In this document: one piece after another, positions 36,220 through 44,882 of the stretch
How positions within the stretch are numbered: position 1 is the first letter of the stretch
Layout: each line of letters starts with the position of its first letter
Made by a program: the position numbers and the translations under genes
NCBI RefSeq assembly: GCF_026342015.1
Contig: NZ_JAPENL010000001.1
Coordinates: 2,170,001-2,234,000, forward strand
Direction: 5' to 3'
Origin: Micromonospora lupini
Lineage (GTDB): Bacteria; Actinomycetota; Actinomycetes; Mycobacteriales; Micromonosporaceae
DNA: 64,000 nt
The notes under the pieces: model-generated
Database searches by the model: none
Told to the model about the DNA's origin: nothing
The model's input: only the letters and a program-made list of their open reading frames with translations

Positions 36220-38418
36220 TCAGCCGCGGCGGTCGAGCCAGCGTTGCAGGGCCGAACGCGGGTCCTGGGTGGGCTGCTGCGGACGGTCCGGGACGGCGGG
36301 GCGCTCGACCGGGCGGCGGGGTTCGCCGGCCAGCTCCTTGCTGGGCGCGGCGAACGCCTTCTCCGGTTGGCCCTGCACCGCCGTGGCGATGACCCGGGCG
36401 ACCGCGTCGATCACCTTGCTCTGCACCGCCGAGCCCACCGAATCGGCCGGGTCGTCCGGGTTCGCGGCGATGCCGGCAACTGCCACCTGCGGGGTGAAGC
36501 CGACGAACGTCTCGGTGGCGTTCTCCTCCGAGCTGCCCGTCTTACCTGCCACCGGCCGCCCGTCGAGGATGTCGTTCACGCCGGTCGCGGTGCCGCCGTT
36601 GCACTGCCCGAAGGCCGACTGCTGGCCCACCGGGCACCGAGCGGCGTCGGTCGCGGCACGGGCGACGTCGGCGTCGAGGACCCTCTTGCAGGACGGCTGG
36701 CCGACCGGCACCTTCGCGCCGTTCGCGTCGGTCACCGAGACCACAGGCACCGGCGTGCAGTAGGTGCCCTCGGCGGCCACCGTGGCGTACGCGTTGGCCA
36801 GGTCCAGCGGCGTGGTGGCGGCGACGCCGAGGGTGAACGACCCCCAGTTCGCGGCGTTGTCCTTGGCGAAGGCGGCGTCCGAGTCGGCGCGGAAGGTGAT
36901 GCCGAGGCGCTGCGCCATCTGCACCACCTTGTCCTGGCCTACCTGCTCGGCCAGCCAGACGAAGTAGGTGTTCACCGAACGGCCGAAGCCGTCCCACATC
37001 ATTCGGTACCCGTCCATCCAGTCCGGGTTGGCGTTCGCCGGGCACCAGTGCCCGTCGCAACTGCCCGGGCCCTCGGCTGCGTACCGCGTGGGCAGTTTGG
37101 CGGGCGCGTCGAACCCGGTGGAGAGGGTACGGCCCGACTCCAGCGCGGCGAGCATGGTGAACAGCTTGAACGTCGAACCCGCCTGGTACCCGTCGACACT
37201 GGTCCCGCCGGAGATCAACGGGTTGACGGTGTTCGGGTAGTTCGCCTGCCCGGCCGGGTTGTCGGCCAGGCTGTAGTGCCTGTTGACCGCCATCGCCAGC
37301 ACCTGCCCGGTGCCCGGCTGCACGGCCGCGATCGGCAGGGCGCGCTTGTTGTCGTACCCGTACACCTTTGTGGCCTGCTGCTGCGCGGTGGCCTGGACCT
37401 GCGGGTCCAGCGAGGTGACGACTGTGTAGCCGCCCGAGCGCAGGGCCTGCTCGCGCTCGGCGGTGGTGGCGCCGAAGGCCGGCTGGGTCAGCCACCACTG
37501 GCGCAGATAGTCACAGAAGTAGCCCCAGTCGTCGTGGCCCTGGGCGACGGCGGTGCAGCCGTTGGGCTGCGCGGTCGCGTGCAGGGCCAGCGGCTCGGCC
37601 TTCGCCTGCGCGGCCTGGACGGCGGTGATCGCGCCGGTGGCGACCATCGAGTCCAGCACGTACGACCGGCGGGCCACCGCCTCGTTCTTGTCGCCACCGA
37701 TCGGGCTGTACGCGTCCGGGGACTGCACCAGGCCGGCGAGCAACGCCGACTCGGCCAGGGTCAGCTTCGCCGGCGGCTTGCCGAAGTAACGCTGGCTGGC
37801 CGCCGCGATCCCGTACGCCCCGGCGCCGAAGTAGGCGATGTTCAGGTACCGGTTGAGGATCTCGTCCTTGCCGAGGCTCTTCTCCAGCGCCCCCGCGTAC
37901 CGGATCTCCTGGAGCTTGCGGCCGACGGTGGGGTCGGTGGCGGCGGCGCGCTCCTCCGGCGTGCGGGTGGGGTCGGTCTTGAGCACGTTGCGGACGTACT
38001 GCATGGTCAGCGTGGAGCCGCCCTGTTCGGTGCCGCCGCCCTTGACGTTGGCGACCAGCGCTCGGGCCAGGCCCCGCAGGTCCGCGCCGCCGTGGTCGTA
38101 GAACCGCCGGTCCTCGGCCGCCACGATCGCCTGCCGCATCACCGGGGCGACGTCCGCCAGCGCGACGTCGGTGCGGTTCACGTCGTAGAACGTGGTGAGC
38201 AGCGTCCTGCCGTCGTTGGCGTAGAGGTACGAGCGCTGCGGGGTGGCCGGCGTCTTCAGCGAGGCCGGCAACGCGGCGTACGACCCGATCGCGGCGCGCG
38301 CGGCGAACCCGACCAGCAGGTTGCCGGGCAGCGCGGCGACGGCCAGGGCGAGCCCGGCCAGCACGCCGGCGAGCAGCACGGTGAACAGCCGCGACAGCGG
38401 CGAGCGAGAGGCGGCCAT
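36220..38418 (-). CDS. Class A penicillin-binding protein (transglycosylase/transpeptidase)
   Basis: A 732-residue bifunctional peptidoglycan synthase anchored by one N-terminal membrane helix ('LFTVLLAGVLAGLALAVAAL'). The glycosyltransferase domain has EDRRFYDHGG and GGSTLTMQYVRN; the transpeptidase domain has the active-site Ser415 in SxxK form (GSTFK, Lys418), SVN and KTGSSEE. The C-terminal tail is proline-rich and low-complexity. ATG 38418 is chosen at the start of the membrane anchor; a GTG 17 codons upstream is also open but lacks a ribosome site. The gene probably contributes to cell-wall growth or sporulation; which is not visible. Confidence 0.92.
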   Translation of the reverse strand: MAASRSPLSRLFTVLLAGVLAGLALAVAALPGNLLVGFAARAAIGSYAALPASLKTPATPQRSYLYANDGRTLLTTFYDVNRTDVALADVAPVMRQAIVAAEDRRFYDHGGADLRGLARALVANVKGGGTEQGGSTLTMQYVRNVLKTDPTRTPEERAAATDPTVGRKLQEIRYAGALEKSLGKDEILNRYLNIAYFGAGAYGIAAASQRYFGKPPAKLTLAESALLAGLVQSPDAYSPIGGDKNEAVARRSYVLDSMVATGAITAVQAAQAKAEPLALHATAQPNGCTAVAQGHDDWGYFCDYLRQWWLTQPAFGATTAEREQALRSGGYTVVTSLDPQVQATAQQQATKVYGYDNKRALPIAAVQPGTGQVLAMAVNRHYSLADNPAGQANYPNTVNPLISGGTSVDGYQAGSTFKLFTMLAALESGRTLSTGFDAPAKLPTRYAAEGPGSCDGHWCPANANPDWMDGYRMMWDGFGRSVNTYFVWLAEQVGQDKVVQMAQRLGITFRADSDAAFAKDNAANWGSFTLGVAATTPLDLANAYATVAAEGTYCTPVPVVSVTDANGAKVPVGQPSCKRVLDADVARAATDAARCPVGQQSAFGQCNGGTATGVNDILDGRPVAGKTGSSEENATETFVGFTPQVAVAGIAANPDDPADSVGSAVQSKVIDAVARVIATAVQGQPEKAFAAPSKELAGEPRRPVERPAVPDRPQQPTQDPRSALQRWLDRRG

Positions 38419-38535
38419 GCTCCCCAGGATTGCCACAAAAACCGCCAACCGACCACCCCCCAAACCCAACTGTCACCAACTTCACCCACCCCCCTCCCCC
38501 CACGCCCGGGCCCCCCGGCCCCCCGGCCTTCGCGC

Positions 38536-38595
38536 GGTGATCAAGAGATTTGCGTCAGAATCGGCCCTCCGGCTGACGCAAACCTCTTGATCACC
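38536..38595. repeat. Intergenic inverted repeat with GATC near the arm ends
   Basis: Arms 38536-38558 and 38573-38595 (23 nt) pair at 22 of 23 positions around a 14-nt loop. Each outer end reads GGTGATCAAGAG. Unlike the other elements this lies between two genes on the same strand, at the 5' side of the penicillin-binding protein. Confidence 0.8.
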
Positions 38596-38629
38596 GGGAC
38601 GGGCGGGGGCCGGGGGCTGGGTGGGAGCT

Positions 38630-38672
38630 GGGTGGGTGGGTGGGTGGGTGGGTGGGTGGGTGGTGGGTGGGT
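38630..38672 (+). repeat. GGGT tandem repeat (G-quadruplex-prone)
   Basis: Ten consecutive or nearly consecutive GGGT units with one GGT slip, ending at the stop codon of the downstream membrane-protein gene. The plus strand has many runs of three Gs separated by single Ts, ideal for a parallel G-quadruplex. The opposite strand, which is the coding sense of both neighbours, is C-rich. Confidence 0.8.
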
Positions 38673-39440
38673 TTAGGGGGTTGGGGTGCTTAGGCTGGCG
38701 CTTGCTGCGTCTCTGGCGGTTTCTCGGGGCATCAGGCGGCCGGAGCGGTAGCCGATGCCGATGCCGGCGATCAGCACGAAGATCGCGCCGAACGTCTGGA
38801 GTGAGCCGATCAGGGCGCCGCCCAGGCCGAGCAGCGGCGCGGCGATGATCAGCATGACGCCGTCACCGAGGCTGAAGGTGCCCGAGCGAGCCACCGCCCA
38901 CCCGGTGAGGAACCAGCCCACGCTGTAGAACGTCGCGCCGAGCAAGACCAGCGACCGCGCGGTGGTCCCGAAGACCGGCGTCTGCTCTTCCAGCCCGGCG
39001 AAGGGCAGCATCAGCACGGTGCCGGCGATGCTGACCAGCAGGCCGGCGGCGGCCACCCGGCGACTGCGCGTGGCGGCCAGCAGGCCGGTGAGGGCCAGCA
39101 GCGCGAGCAGGCCGAGCCAGACCGCGGCCACCCAGCCGATCAGGTACACGGCACGGCCGTCGGCCGGATACGGGTCGTTGCCCACCCCGCCGTCGCTGGC
39201 CATCGCCACCGCGCCGTAGAGGATGGCGTACGCGGGCAGCAGCCACACCGCGGCCCGCGCGAACCGGCGTACCGACCAGGCCCAACTGGCGTTCGTGGCC
39301 GGCCCGGCCGGGGTCGGCTCGCCCACGAAGGGCAGTACGCCGAACCCACCGCCGGTGCTCCGGGAGCCCAGTGGAGCGGCCGGATCGTGCGCGCCTGGCA
39401 CCGGGGCCGAGGACCACATCCGATTCGCCGGATCCTTCAT
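38673..39440 (-). CDS. Membrane protein of unknown function
   Basis: A 255-residue protein with a hydrophilic N-terminal 50 residues and about six predicted membrane segments ('AVWLLPAYAILYGAVAMAS', 'VAAVWLGLLALLALTGLLAA', 'FSLGDGVMLIIAAPLLGLGG'). I recognise no family. GAGGTG lies 5 nt before ATG 39440. It ends on the G-rich repeat at 38630 and is followed by a longer gap to the penicillin-binding protein; it may be transcribed alone. Confidence 0.75.
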   Translation of the reverse strand: MKDPANRMWSSAPVPGAHDPAAPLGSRSTGGGFGVLPFVGEPTPAGPATNASWAWSVRRFARAAVWLLPAYAILYGAVAMASDGGVGNDPYPADGRAVYLIGWVAAVWLGLLALLALTGLLAATRSRRVAAAGLLVSIAGTVLMLPFAGLEEQTPVFGTTARSLVLLGATFYSVGWFLTGWAVARSGTFSLGDGVMLIIAAPLLGLGGALIGSLQTFGAIFVLIAGIGIGYRSGRLMPRETARDAASASLSTPTP

Positions 39441-39622
39441 GCGTCACCTCGCTCGTCCGCGAGCGGTGCGGAACGCGCCGGGGCGCCCCGATTGCCTGGT
39501 CACCACCCGTCCTAGGACCGATCGTGGCAGGCATCGGAGCGCCCCATGAGTCTTTCTCGCATTAGGCCCTGCAGCAAAGCCCTCGGCCGAGTGCTTTGAA
39601 CAGGCCCCGAGGCCGAGCATGG

Positions 39623-39641
39623 GAGCCCTCGGTCGAGGCTC
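39623..39641. terminator. Possible hairpin terminator downstream of the SPFH gene
   Basis: GAGCCCTCG and CGAGGCTC form a stem with one bulge. The remaining gap 39441-39665 contains no gene that I can see. Confidence 0.35.
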
Positions 39642-39665
39642 ACCCTGCCCGGCCGGTGTGCCGGA

Positions 39666-40772
39666 TCAGCCGCGCTCGCGCTGGTCGGCCGGGTCCTCGG
39701 TCAGGCTGGCCGGGGTGACCGGCTCCGGCGCGGGCAACCCCTGCGGCTTGTTGCCGCCGGTGGCCTGCGCCTCGGCGACGCGTACCTCGTCGTGGATCTG
39801 CTGGGCGGCGTCCGCCGCGGCCTGCGCCGCCTCCGCTGCCTCGCGCTCCACCTGGCTCGCGTGGTCGGCAGCCTCCGGCGAGGGCAGGTCCCCCACCATC
39901 TGGCTCAGCCCACCGAGCGCGCCACCCATGCCCTCCAGGGCCTTGGTCAGCTCGGCCGGGATGATCCAGACCTTGTTGGCGCTGCCCTGGGCGATCTGCG
40001 GCAGAGCCTGCAGGTATTGATACGCGAGGACCTTCTGGCTCGGGTTGGCCTGGTGGATCGCGTCGAAGACCGTCCGGATGGCCTTCGCCTGACCCTCGGC
40101 CTGCAGGATCCGGGCCTGCCGGTCACCGTCGGCCCGCAGCACCGCAGACTGCTTGTCACCCTCGGCGGTGAGGATCACCGACTGCTTGTGGCCCTCGGCG
40201 GTCAGGATCGCCGCGCGACGGTCCCGCTCGGCGCGCATCTGCTTCTCCATCGAGTCGCGGATGCTGGCCGGCGGCTCGATCGCCTTGATCTCGACCCGGG
40301 TCACCTTGATGCCCCACCGGCCGGTGGTCTCGTCCAGCACGCCGGAGAGGTGCCGGTTGATCTCGTCCCGGCTGGTCAGCGCCCGCTCCAGGTCGAGGGA
40401 GCCGATCACGTTCCGCAGCGTGGTGACGGTGAGCTGCTCGATGGCCTGGAGGAAGCTGGAGATCTCGTAGGTCGCCCGGACCGAGTCGACCACCTTGAAG
40501 TAGAGGACCGTGTCGATCGAGACCACCAGGTTGTCCGAGGTGATCACCGGCTGCGGCGGGAAGCTGACGACCTGCTCCCGCATGTCGACCTTGGTGCGTA
40601 CGGCGTCGATGAACGGCACCAGCAGGTTGAGGCCGGGGTTGAGGGTGCGCTTGTACTTGCCGAGCCGTTCCACCACGTCCTGGCGCTGCTGCGGCACGAT
40701 CCGCACCGCCTTGGCCAGCGTTATCACGGCGATCAACGCCACCGCGATCACCAGCACACCCAATATCGTCAT
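39666..40772 (-). CDS. SPFH-domain protein (stomatin/prohibitin-like, QmcA type)
   Basis: A 368-residue membrane-associated scaffold protein. One N-terminal helix (MTILGVLVIAVALIAVI...) is followed by the SPFH domain, with 'VERLGKYKRTLNPGLNLLVPFIDAV' and 'RDEINRHLSGVLDETTGRWGIKVTRVEIK'; then comes a coiled-coil region rich in repeated AEG-D/HKQ units ('AEGHKQSVILTAEGDKQSAV') and an Ala/Glu-rich tail. Such proteins form flotillin-like microdomains. ATG 40772 has GAGAGG 10 nt before it. It lies 5 bp after the NfeD gene, a classical partnership. Confidence 0.93.
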   Translation of the reverse strand: MTILGVLVIAVALIAVITLAKAVRIVPQQRQDVVERLGKYKRTLNPGLNLLVPFIDAVRTKVDMREQVVSFPPQPVITSDNLVVSIDTVLYFKVVDSVRATYEISSFLQAIEQLTVTTLRNVIGSLDLERALTSRDEINRHLSGVLDETTGRWGIKVTRVEIKAIEPPASIRDSMEKQMRAERDRRAAILTAEGHKQSVILTAEGDKQSAVLRADGDRQARILQAEGQAKAIRTVFDAIHQANPSQKVLAYQYLQALPQIAQGSANKVWIIPAELTKALEGMGGALGGLSQMVGDLPSPEAADHASQVEREAAEAAQAAADAAQQIHDEVRVAEAQATGGNKPQGLPAPEPVTPASLTEDPADQRERG

Positions 40773-40777
40773 CCCGT

Positions 40778-41251
40778 TCACCCTCTCGCTTCCGGCAGCT
40801 CGCCGGCGGAAGAAACGTCGTCCTGCCAGACCAGGGCGGTCGCGCCCCGGACCTTTATCACCCGAACCCGTTGACCGGGCTCGAAAGTCTGCGTCGTGTC
40901 GTAGGGCCGGGCGGTCCACAGCTCCCCGTCGATCTTGACGAGGCCGTGGTCGGCGTCCACCCGCTCCAGCACCAGGGCCGTGGAGCCCTCGATCGCCTCC
41001 ACGCCGAACGGCTGCTCGCCACTCTCCAGCGCCGAACGGCGATGCCGCCGGATGACCGGACGGGCCACCACCAGGCTCAACGCGGACACCACCGCGAAGA
41101 CCAGAGCCTGCACGGCCACCGGCGCACCGAGAGCGGCGGCGCCGGCGGCAGCGAACGCGCCGAGCCCGAACATGATCAGAAAGAGCGTCGTCGTGAAGAT
41201 CTCGGCGACCGCCAGCACCACACCCAAAACGATCCACACCACCGCGTCCAC
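40778..41251 (-). CDS. NfeD-family membrane protein (short form)
   Basis: A 157-residue protein with three or four predicted membrane helices ('VVWIVLGVVLAVAEIFTTTL', 'LGAFAAAGAAALG', 'VQALVFAVVSALSLVVARPV'), then the C-terminal OB-fold domain ('GVEAIEGSTALVLERVDADHG', 'FEPGQRVRVIKVRGATALV'). NfeD proteins regulate or anchor SPFH scaffolds, and the partner gene follows by 5 bp. GTG 41251 is taken as start, as the first Met/Val before the membrane segment. Confidence 0.9.
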   Translation of the reverse strand: MDAVVWIVLGVVLAVAEIFTTTLFLIMFGLGAFAAAGAAALGAPVAVQALVFAVVSALSLVVARPVIRRHRRSALESGEQPFGVEAIEGSTALVLERVDADHGLVKIDGELWTARPYDTTQTFEPGQRVRVIKVRGATALVWQDDVSSAGELPEARG

Positions 41252-41371
41252 CCCCTGATCGTGACACGCAAATGCACGCACGGCCTCCCCGGGAAGATCA
41301 GTAGGCTCATCGACGCCCTTTCCGGCCCGCCGAAACGCCACCAATCGGCGCCCGACCCGAGGAGGTCCCCC

Positions 41372-42685
41372 TTGACCCTGTTGCCCGAGACCGCCCGTCA
41401 GATCGACGCCCGGGTCGCGCAGGCCCAGGCCGACGGCCATGTCCCCTCGCTGGTGCTTGGCGTGGTACGCGACGGCACCCTGGCGCACCTGGCCATGGCC
41501 GGAGAGCATCCGCGCCCGGACGTCGATCTCCAGTACCGTCTGGGCTCGATCAGCAAGACCATGACCGCGACCCTGATCATGCAGTTGCGCGACGCCGGCC
41601 GGCTCGCCGTGGACGACCCGCTGGAGCGACACCTGCCGGGCACCGGCGTCGGCACGCTCACCCTGCGCCAACTGCTCGCGCACGTCAGCGGCATGCAGCG
41701 TGAACCCGAGGGCGACTGGTGGGAACGGGCGGCCGGCGTGGACCTCACCACCCTGCTCGCCGGGATCACCCCCGACCGGATCGCCTACCCGCCACACACC
41801 ACCTACCACTACTGCAACCTGGCGTACGCACTGCTCGGCGGCGTCCTCGAACGACTCACCGGGACACCCTGGGCCGACCTGCTCGGCGAGCGGATCCTCA
41901 CCCCGCTGGGCCTGCGCCGCACCACGTACGCGGCCACCGAGCCGTTCGCCCGCGGCTACGTCGTACACCCCTGGCACGACACCCTGCGCGAGGAGCCGCG
42001 CACCGACACCGGGGCGATGGCCCCGGCCGGGCAGCTCTGGTCGACGATCGAGGATCTGGGCCGCTGGGCCGCGTTCCTGGCCGACCCCGACCCGTCGGTG
42101 CTGACCGCCGAGACGCTCACCGAGATGTGCTCCCCCGTGGTGATCAGCGACCAGGAGTCCTGGAGACACGGCCACGGCCTCGGGTTGGAGCTCTTCCGGG
42201 AAGGCGACCGGGTGTACGTCGGACACGGTGGCTCCATGCCCGGTTACGTCGCCACGCTTGCCGTGCACAGGCCCAGCCACACCGCGGTCGTGGGCTTCGC
42301 CAACTCGTACGGTTTCCGCACCGGCTACCTGGGCGGGCTGGGCCGGCAACTGCTCACGCTGGTGCTGGACGCCGAACCCACCCCGGTCACCCCGTGGCGG
42401 CCGGCCGCCGCCCCACCGCCCGCCGAACTCGCCGAGCTGACCGGCCGCTGGTGGTGGATGGGCACCACAATCGAGGTGTACGCGGACGCCGCCGGCGACC
42501 TGCACGCCGGACCGGTCGGGGCGCCGAACCTCCGCTTCGTCGCCGAGGGCACGGACCGCTGGCGGGGCCGGGCCGGCGGACAGGACGGCGAGATCCTCAC
42601 GGTGCGCCGCGACGAGCAGGGCCGCGCGGTCGCGCTGGACATCGCCACGTTCGTCTACTCCCGCAACCCCGACCAGGAGCCGTGA
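41372..42685 (+). CDS. Serine hydrolase, beta-lactamase/AmpC-like fold
   Basis: A 437-residue serine hydrolase of the class C beta-lactamase/DD-peptidase family. The catalytic SxxK is in GSISKTMTA, the YxN is YCN in 'TYHYCNLAYALLGG', and the HxG-type third motif is 'VGHGGSMPGY'. No signal peptide is apparent, so it probably acts inside the cell as an esterase or peptidase rather than as a resistance enzyme. TTG 41372 is chosen because GAGGAGG lies 5 nt upstream; no ATG or GTG suits the ribosome site. The last 90 residues form an extra beta-rich lipocalin-like domain ('ELTGRWWWMGTTIEVYAD'). Confidence 0.9.
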   Translation: MTLLPETARQIDARVAQAQADGHVPSLVLGVVRDGTLAHLAMAGEHPRPDVDLQYRLGSISKTMTATLIMQLRDAGRLAVDDPLERHLPGTGVGTLTLRQLLAHVSGMQREPEGDWWERAAGVDLTTLLAGITPDRIAYPPHTTYHYCNLAYALLGGVLERLTGTPWADLLGERILTPLGLRRTTYAATEPFARGYVVHPWHDTLREEPRTDTGAMAPAGQLWSTIEDLGRWAAFLADPDPSVLTAETLTEMCSPVVISDQESWRHGHGLGLELFREGDRVYVGHGGSMPGYVATLAVHRPSHTAVVGFANSYGFRTGYLGGLGRQLLTLVLDAEPTPVTPWRPAAAPPPAELAELTGRWWWMGTTIEVYADAAGDLHAGPVGAPNLRFVAEGTDRWRGRAGGQDGEILTVRRDEQGRAVALDIATFVYSRNPDQEP

Positions 42686-42736
42686 GCGCCCACCCGCGCC
42701 GCGCCGACCGCGCCACGCGGGGGTGCGCCGTCGGCC

Positions 42737-42816
42737 CAAGATCCGCGCAACTTCGCTGATGTTGCTGCTTCCAGTCGCGCGGAGGCAGCAACATCAGCGG
42801 AACTGCGCGGATCTTG
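42737..42816. repeat. Dispersed inverted repeat, copy B (CAAGATCCGCGCAACTT family)
   Basis: Arms 42737-42768 and 42785-42816 (32 nt) pair at 29 of 32 positions around a 16-nt loop. The outer 17 bases and the loop motif GGAGGCAGCA are shared with the element at 20383. It lies between the convergent serine hydrolase and DUF3097 genes. The 40 bp after it are G-rich without structure. Confidence 0.88.
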
Positions 42817-42887
42817 CGGGCGGGCGGGGCACGGCGTCGGCGCGGGCGGGGCGGGGCGAGGGCGGGGCGAGGCCGGGGCGGGGCGGG

Positions 42888-43700
42888 TCAGGCGGGCTCG
42901 GTGACGAAGTCGATCAGGCGTTCCATGGCGTTGATCAAGGGGGTCTCGACGTCGGCGAAGCTGTTCACCCGGGACAGGATGTGTCGCCACATGTCGGCCG
43001 GCTCGGCCACTCCGAGAGCCGCGCAGACCCCCTCCTTCCACGGGCGTCCCGGCGGCACCACAGGCCACGCCGCGATGCCCAGCGCGGCCGGCTTGACCGC
43101 CTGCCACACGTCGACGTACGGGTGCCCGGTCACCAGCACGTACGGCGAGTTCACCCGGGCCACGATCCGGCTCTCCTTGCTGCCCGGCACGAGATGGTCG
43201 ACGAGCACGCCCAGCCGCCTGGTGGTCCCGGGGCCGAAGTCGCGTACCGCGGCGTCGAGGTCGTCGATGCCGTCCAGCGGCTCCACGACCACGCCCTCGA
43301 TCCGCAGGTCGTCGCCCCAGATGCGCTCGACGAGCGCGGCGTCGTGGATGCCCTCCACCCAGATCCGGCTGGCCTTGGCCACCTGGGCGCGAACGTTGTC
43401 CACCGCCACCGAACCGGACGCGGTACGTCGACGGGCAGCCGGCACCGGCGCGCGGCTCGGGCGGCGCAGCGTCACCGGACGGCCGTCGAGCAGGAACGCC
43501 GCGGGCAGCAGCGGGAAGTTACGCCGTTTACCGTGTCGGTCCTCAAGCACCACCGCGCCCGCCTCGAAGCCCACCACCGCGCCGCAGAACCCGGAGTCGG
43601 CGTCCTCCACCACAAGCTCCGGTTCGGCGTCCACCTCGGGGGTTACCTTCCGCCGCCGCCAGTCCCCCGCCAGCACGTCCTCGCCGTATCGCCCCGCCAT
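42888..43700 (-). CDS. DUF3097 protein
   Basis: A 270-residue protein of the actinobacterial family DUF3097, of unknown function. The sequence includes 'YGEDVLAGDWRRRKVTPEV' at the start, 'RIWVEGIHDAALVERIWGDDLR' in the centre (an acidic stretch suggestive of a TOPRIM-like fold) and 'GHPYVDVWQAVKPAALGI' toward the end. ATG 43700 is preferred to GTG 43709 because a TAGCGT -10 box lies 7 nt before it. The gene faces a divergent hypothetical gene. Confidence 0.9.
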   Translation of the reverse strand: MAGRYGEDVLAGDWRRRKVTPEVDAEPELVVEDADSGFCGAVVGFEAGAVVLEDRHGKRRNFPLLPAAFLLDGRPVTLRRPSRAPVPAARRRTASGSVAVDNVRAQVAKASRIWVEGIHDAALVERIWGDDLRIEGVVVEPLDGIDDLDAAVRDFGPGTTRRLGVLVDHLVPGSKESRIVARVNSPYVLVTGHPYVDVWQAVKPAALGIAAWPVVPPGRPWKEGVCAALGVAEPADMWRHILSRVNSFADVETPLINAMERLIDFVTEPA

Positions 43701-43707
43701 GTCGATC

Positions 43708-43713
43708 ACGCTA
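43708..43713 (-). promoter_or_regulatory. -10 box (TAGCGT) of the DUF3097 gene
   Basis: On the minus strand TAGCGT ends 7 nt before ATG 43700, without a Shine-Dalgarno sequence. Confidence 0.5.
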
Positions 43714-43881
43714 ACCCCGCGCCACCGACCCGTTCACCCCGACACACCGGCACGTGTGCGACCGGGGGCGGGAGGTGGGCCAGCCCGGGAGCGGATGGGG
43801 CGAAGGGGGCAGTTCGGGGCACGCAGGGCAGCCGGAGCGGCAGTCGAGACAGGGCCACCGATGACCACGTACCCTTTCGGC

Positions 43882-44676
43882 ATGTCCACCCCCGCAACGG
43901 GCGCGGCCACTCTTGCGCCGCGCCGGTCCAGCCGGTTCGTTGCCTGGGTGCGCGCGTGGCGCGCCGGGCTGGTGCCGTACGACGAGGTCGCCGACGCCAT
44001 CGCCGGTGACGAGGAGCACCTCGTCGCAGACGCCCCCGGCACCTGGACCGACGTCCCGCTGGGTGCCGCGCTGCCCACTCTGGCCAAGCTCTCCCCCGAC
44101 GAGATCCGTCTGGTGCTGCCCGCGCCGGGCGACCCTCGGGGTCTGCCCGGCCCTGGGGACTTCGCCGGGGCGGCGCTGGTGGCGGGCGAGGCGGTGGTGG
44201 CCGGTGGGCTGGGTCTGATTCCGCAGGTCCGCAGTCACACGTCCGGCTCGGGGGACTGTTTCGAGACGGTGCTGTGGCGGGTGTACCCGCTGCCGGCCAA
44301 CGCCCCGGCGGCCTCGCTGTCGCTGCCCGGCGCCGCCGAGGCGGAGGCCGAGCTGGCCGCCGCGCTGGCCGAGACGACTGCCGCGCTGACCCGCCTCGAC
44401 GTGGCCCAGTGGCGGCCCGAGTTGGCCGGAGCGCTCGCCGCGCTACGCCGCCCGGACGGCGCCACCGACCTGCCGCCCGGCTTCGACCCGCGGGCCCGCC
44501 GGCTCTTCGCCCGGGCCGCGGTGCTGGACCGGGTGCTCGCGCTGGCCGGGCACGCCGCCCCCGGTGGCGCGATCAACAACTACGAGGCCCAGCAGCGCGA
44601 CGCCGCCCTGCGCCCGCTTACCACTGCCTGCCGGCAGGCGCTGGTCGCCGCCTGCAACGCGCCACTACGCCCCTGA
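43882..44676 (+). CDS. Hypothetical protein, conserved in actinobacteria
   Basis: A 264-residue soluble protein of unknown function. A short variable N-terminus is followed by 'RFVAWVRAWRAGLVPYDEVADAI', a glycine-alanine-rich middle part and a helical C-terminus ('RRLFARAAVLDRVLALAGHAAPGGAINNYE'). ATG 43882 is chosen because TACCCT lies 6 nt upstream; ATG 43861 is in frame but has no ribosome site. No catalytic motif is visible. Confidence 0.75.
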   Translation: MSTPATGAATLAPRRSSRFVAWVRAWRAGLVPYDEVADAIAGDEEHLVADAPGTWTDVPLGAALPTLAKLSPDEIRLVLPAPGDPRGLPGPGDFAGAALVAGEAVVAGGLGLIPQVRSHTSGSGDCFETVLWRVYPLPANAPAASLSLPGAAEAEAELAAALAETTAALTRLDVAQWRPELAGALAALRRPDGATDLPPGFDPRARRLFARAAVLDRVLALAGHAAPGGAINNYEAQQRDAALRPLTTACRQALVAACNAPLRP

Positions 44677-44680
44677 CCCG

Positions 44681-44771
44681 CCGGCAACCGGCGACCAGCG
44701 ACCGGCAACCGGCGACCAGCGACCGGCGACCAGCGACCGGCGACCGGCGACCGGCGACCGGCGACCGGCGA
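44681..44771. repeat. Seven-base tandem repeat (CCGGCGA)
   Basis: Thirteen perfect-period units of 7 bp, CCGGCGA with the variants CCGGCAA and CCAGCGA, starting 5 bp after the stop codon of the preceding gene and running straight into the inverted repeat at 44773. Confidence 0.85.
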
Positions 44772-44772
44772 C

Positions 44773-44848
44773 ATGATCGCGCTCGATCCATGATGTCGTG
44801 GCCTCGGGCACGACAGTGACCACTACATCCTGGATGCAGCGCGATCAT
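44773..44848. repeat. Intergenic inverted repeat with GATC in each arm
   Basis: Arms 44773-44796 and 44825-44848 (24 nt) pair at 21 of 24 positions. A second stem, GTCGTG/CACGAC, can form inside the loop. The outer end is ATGATCGCGCT. The element separates the hypothetical gene ending at 44676 from the convergent HAD gene. Confidence 0.8.
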
Positions 44849-44882
44849 CGCCGCCGCAGCGCGGCGCAACGCGGCGCGGGTG

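Noticed and set aside
44681..44771. CRISPR array
   Set aside because: The repeat is a 7-bp tandem without spacers.
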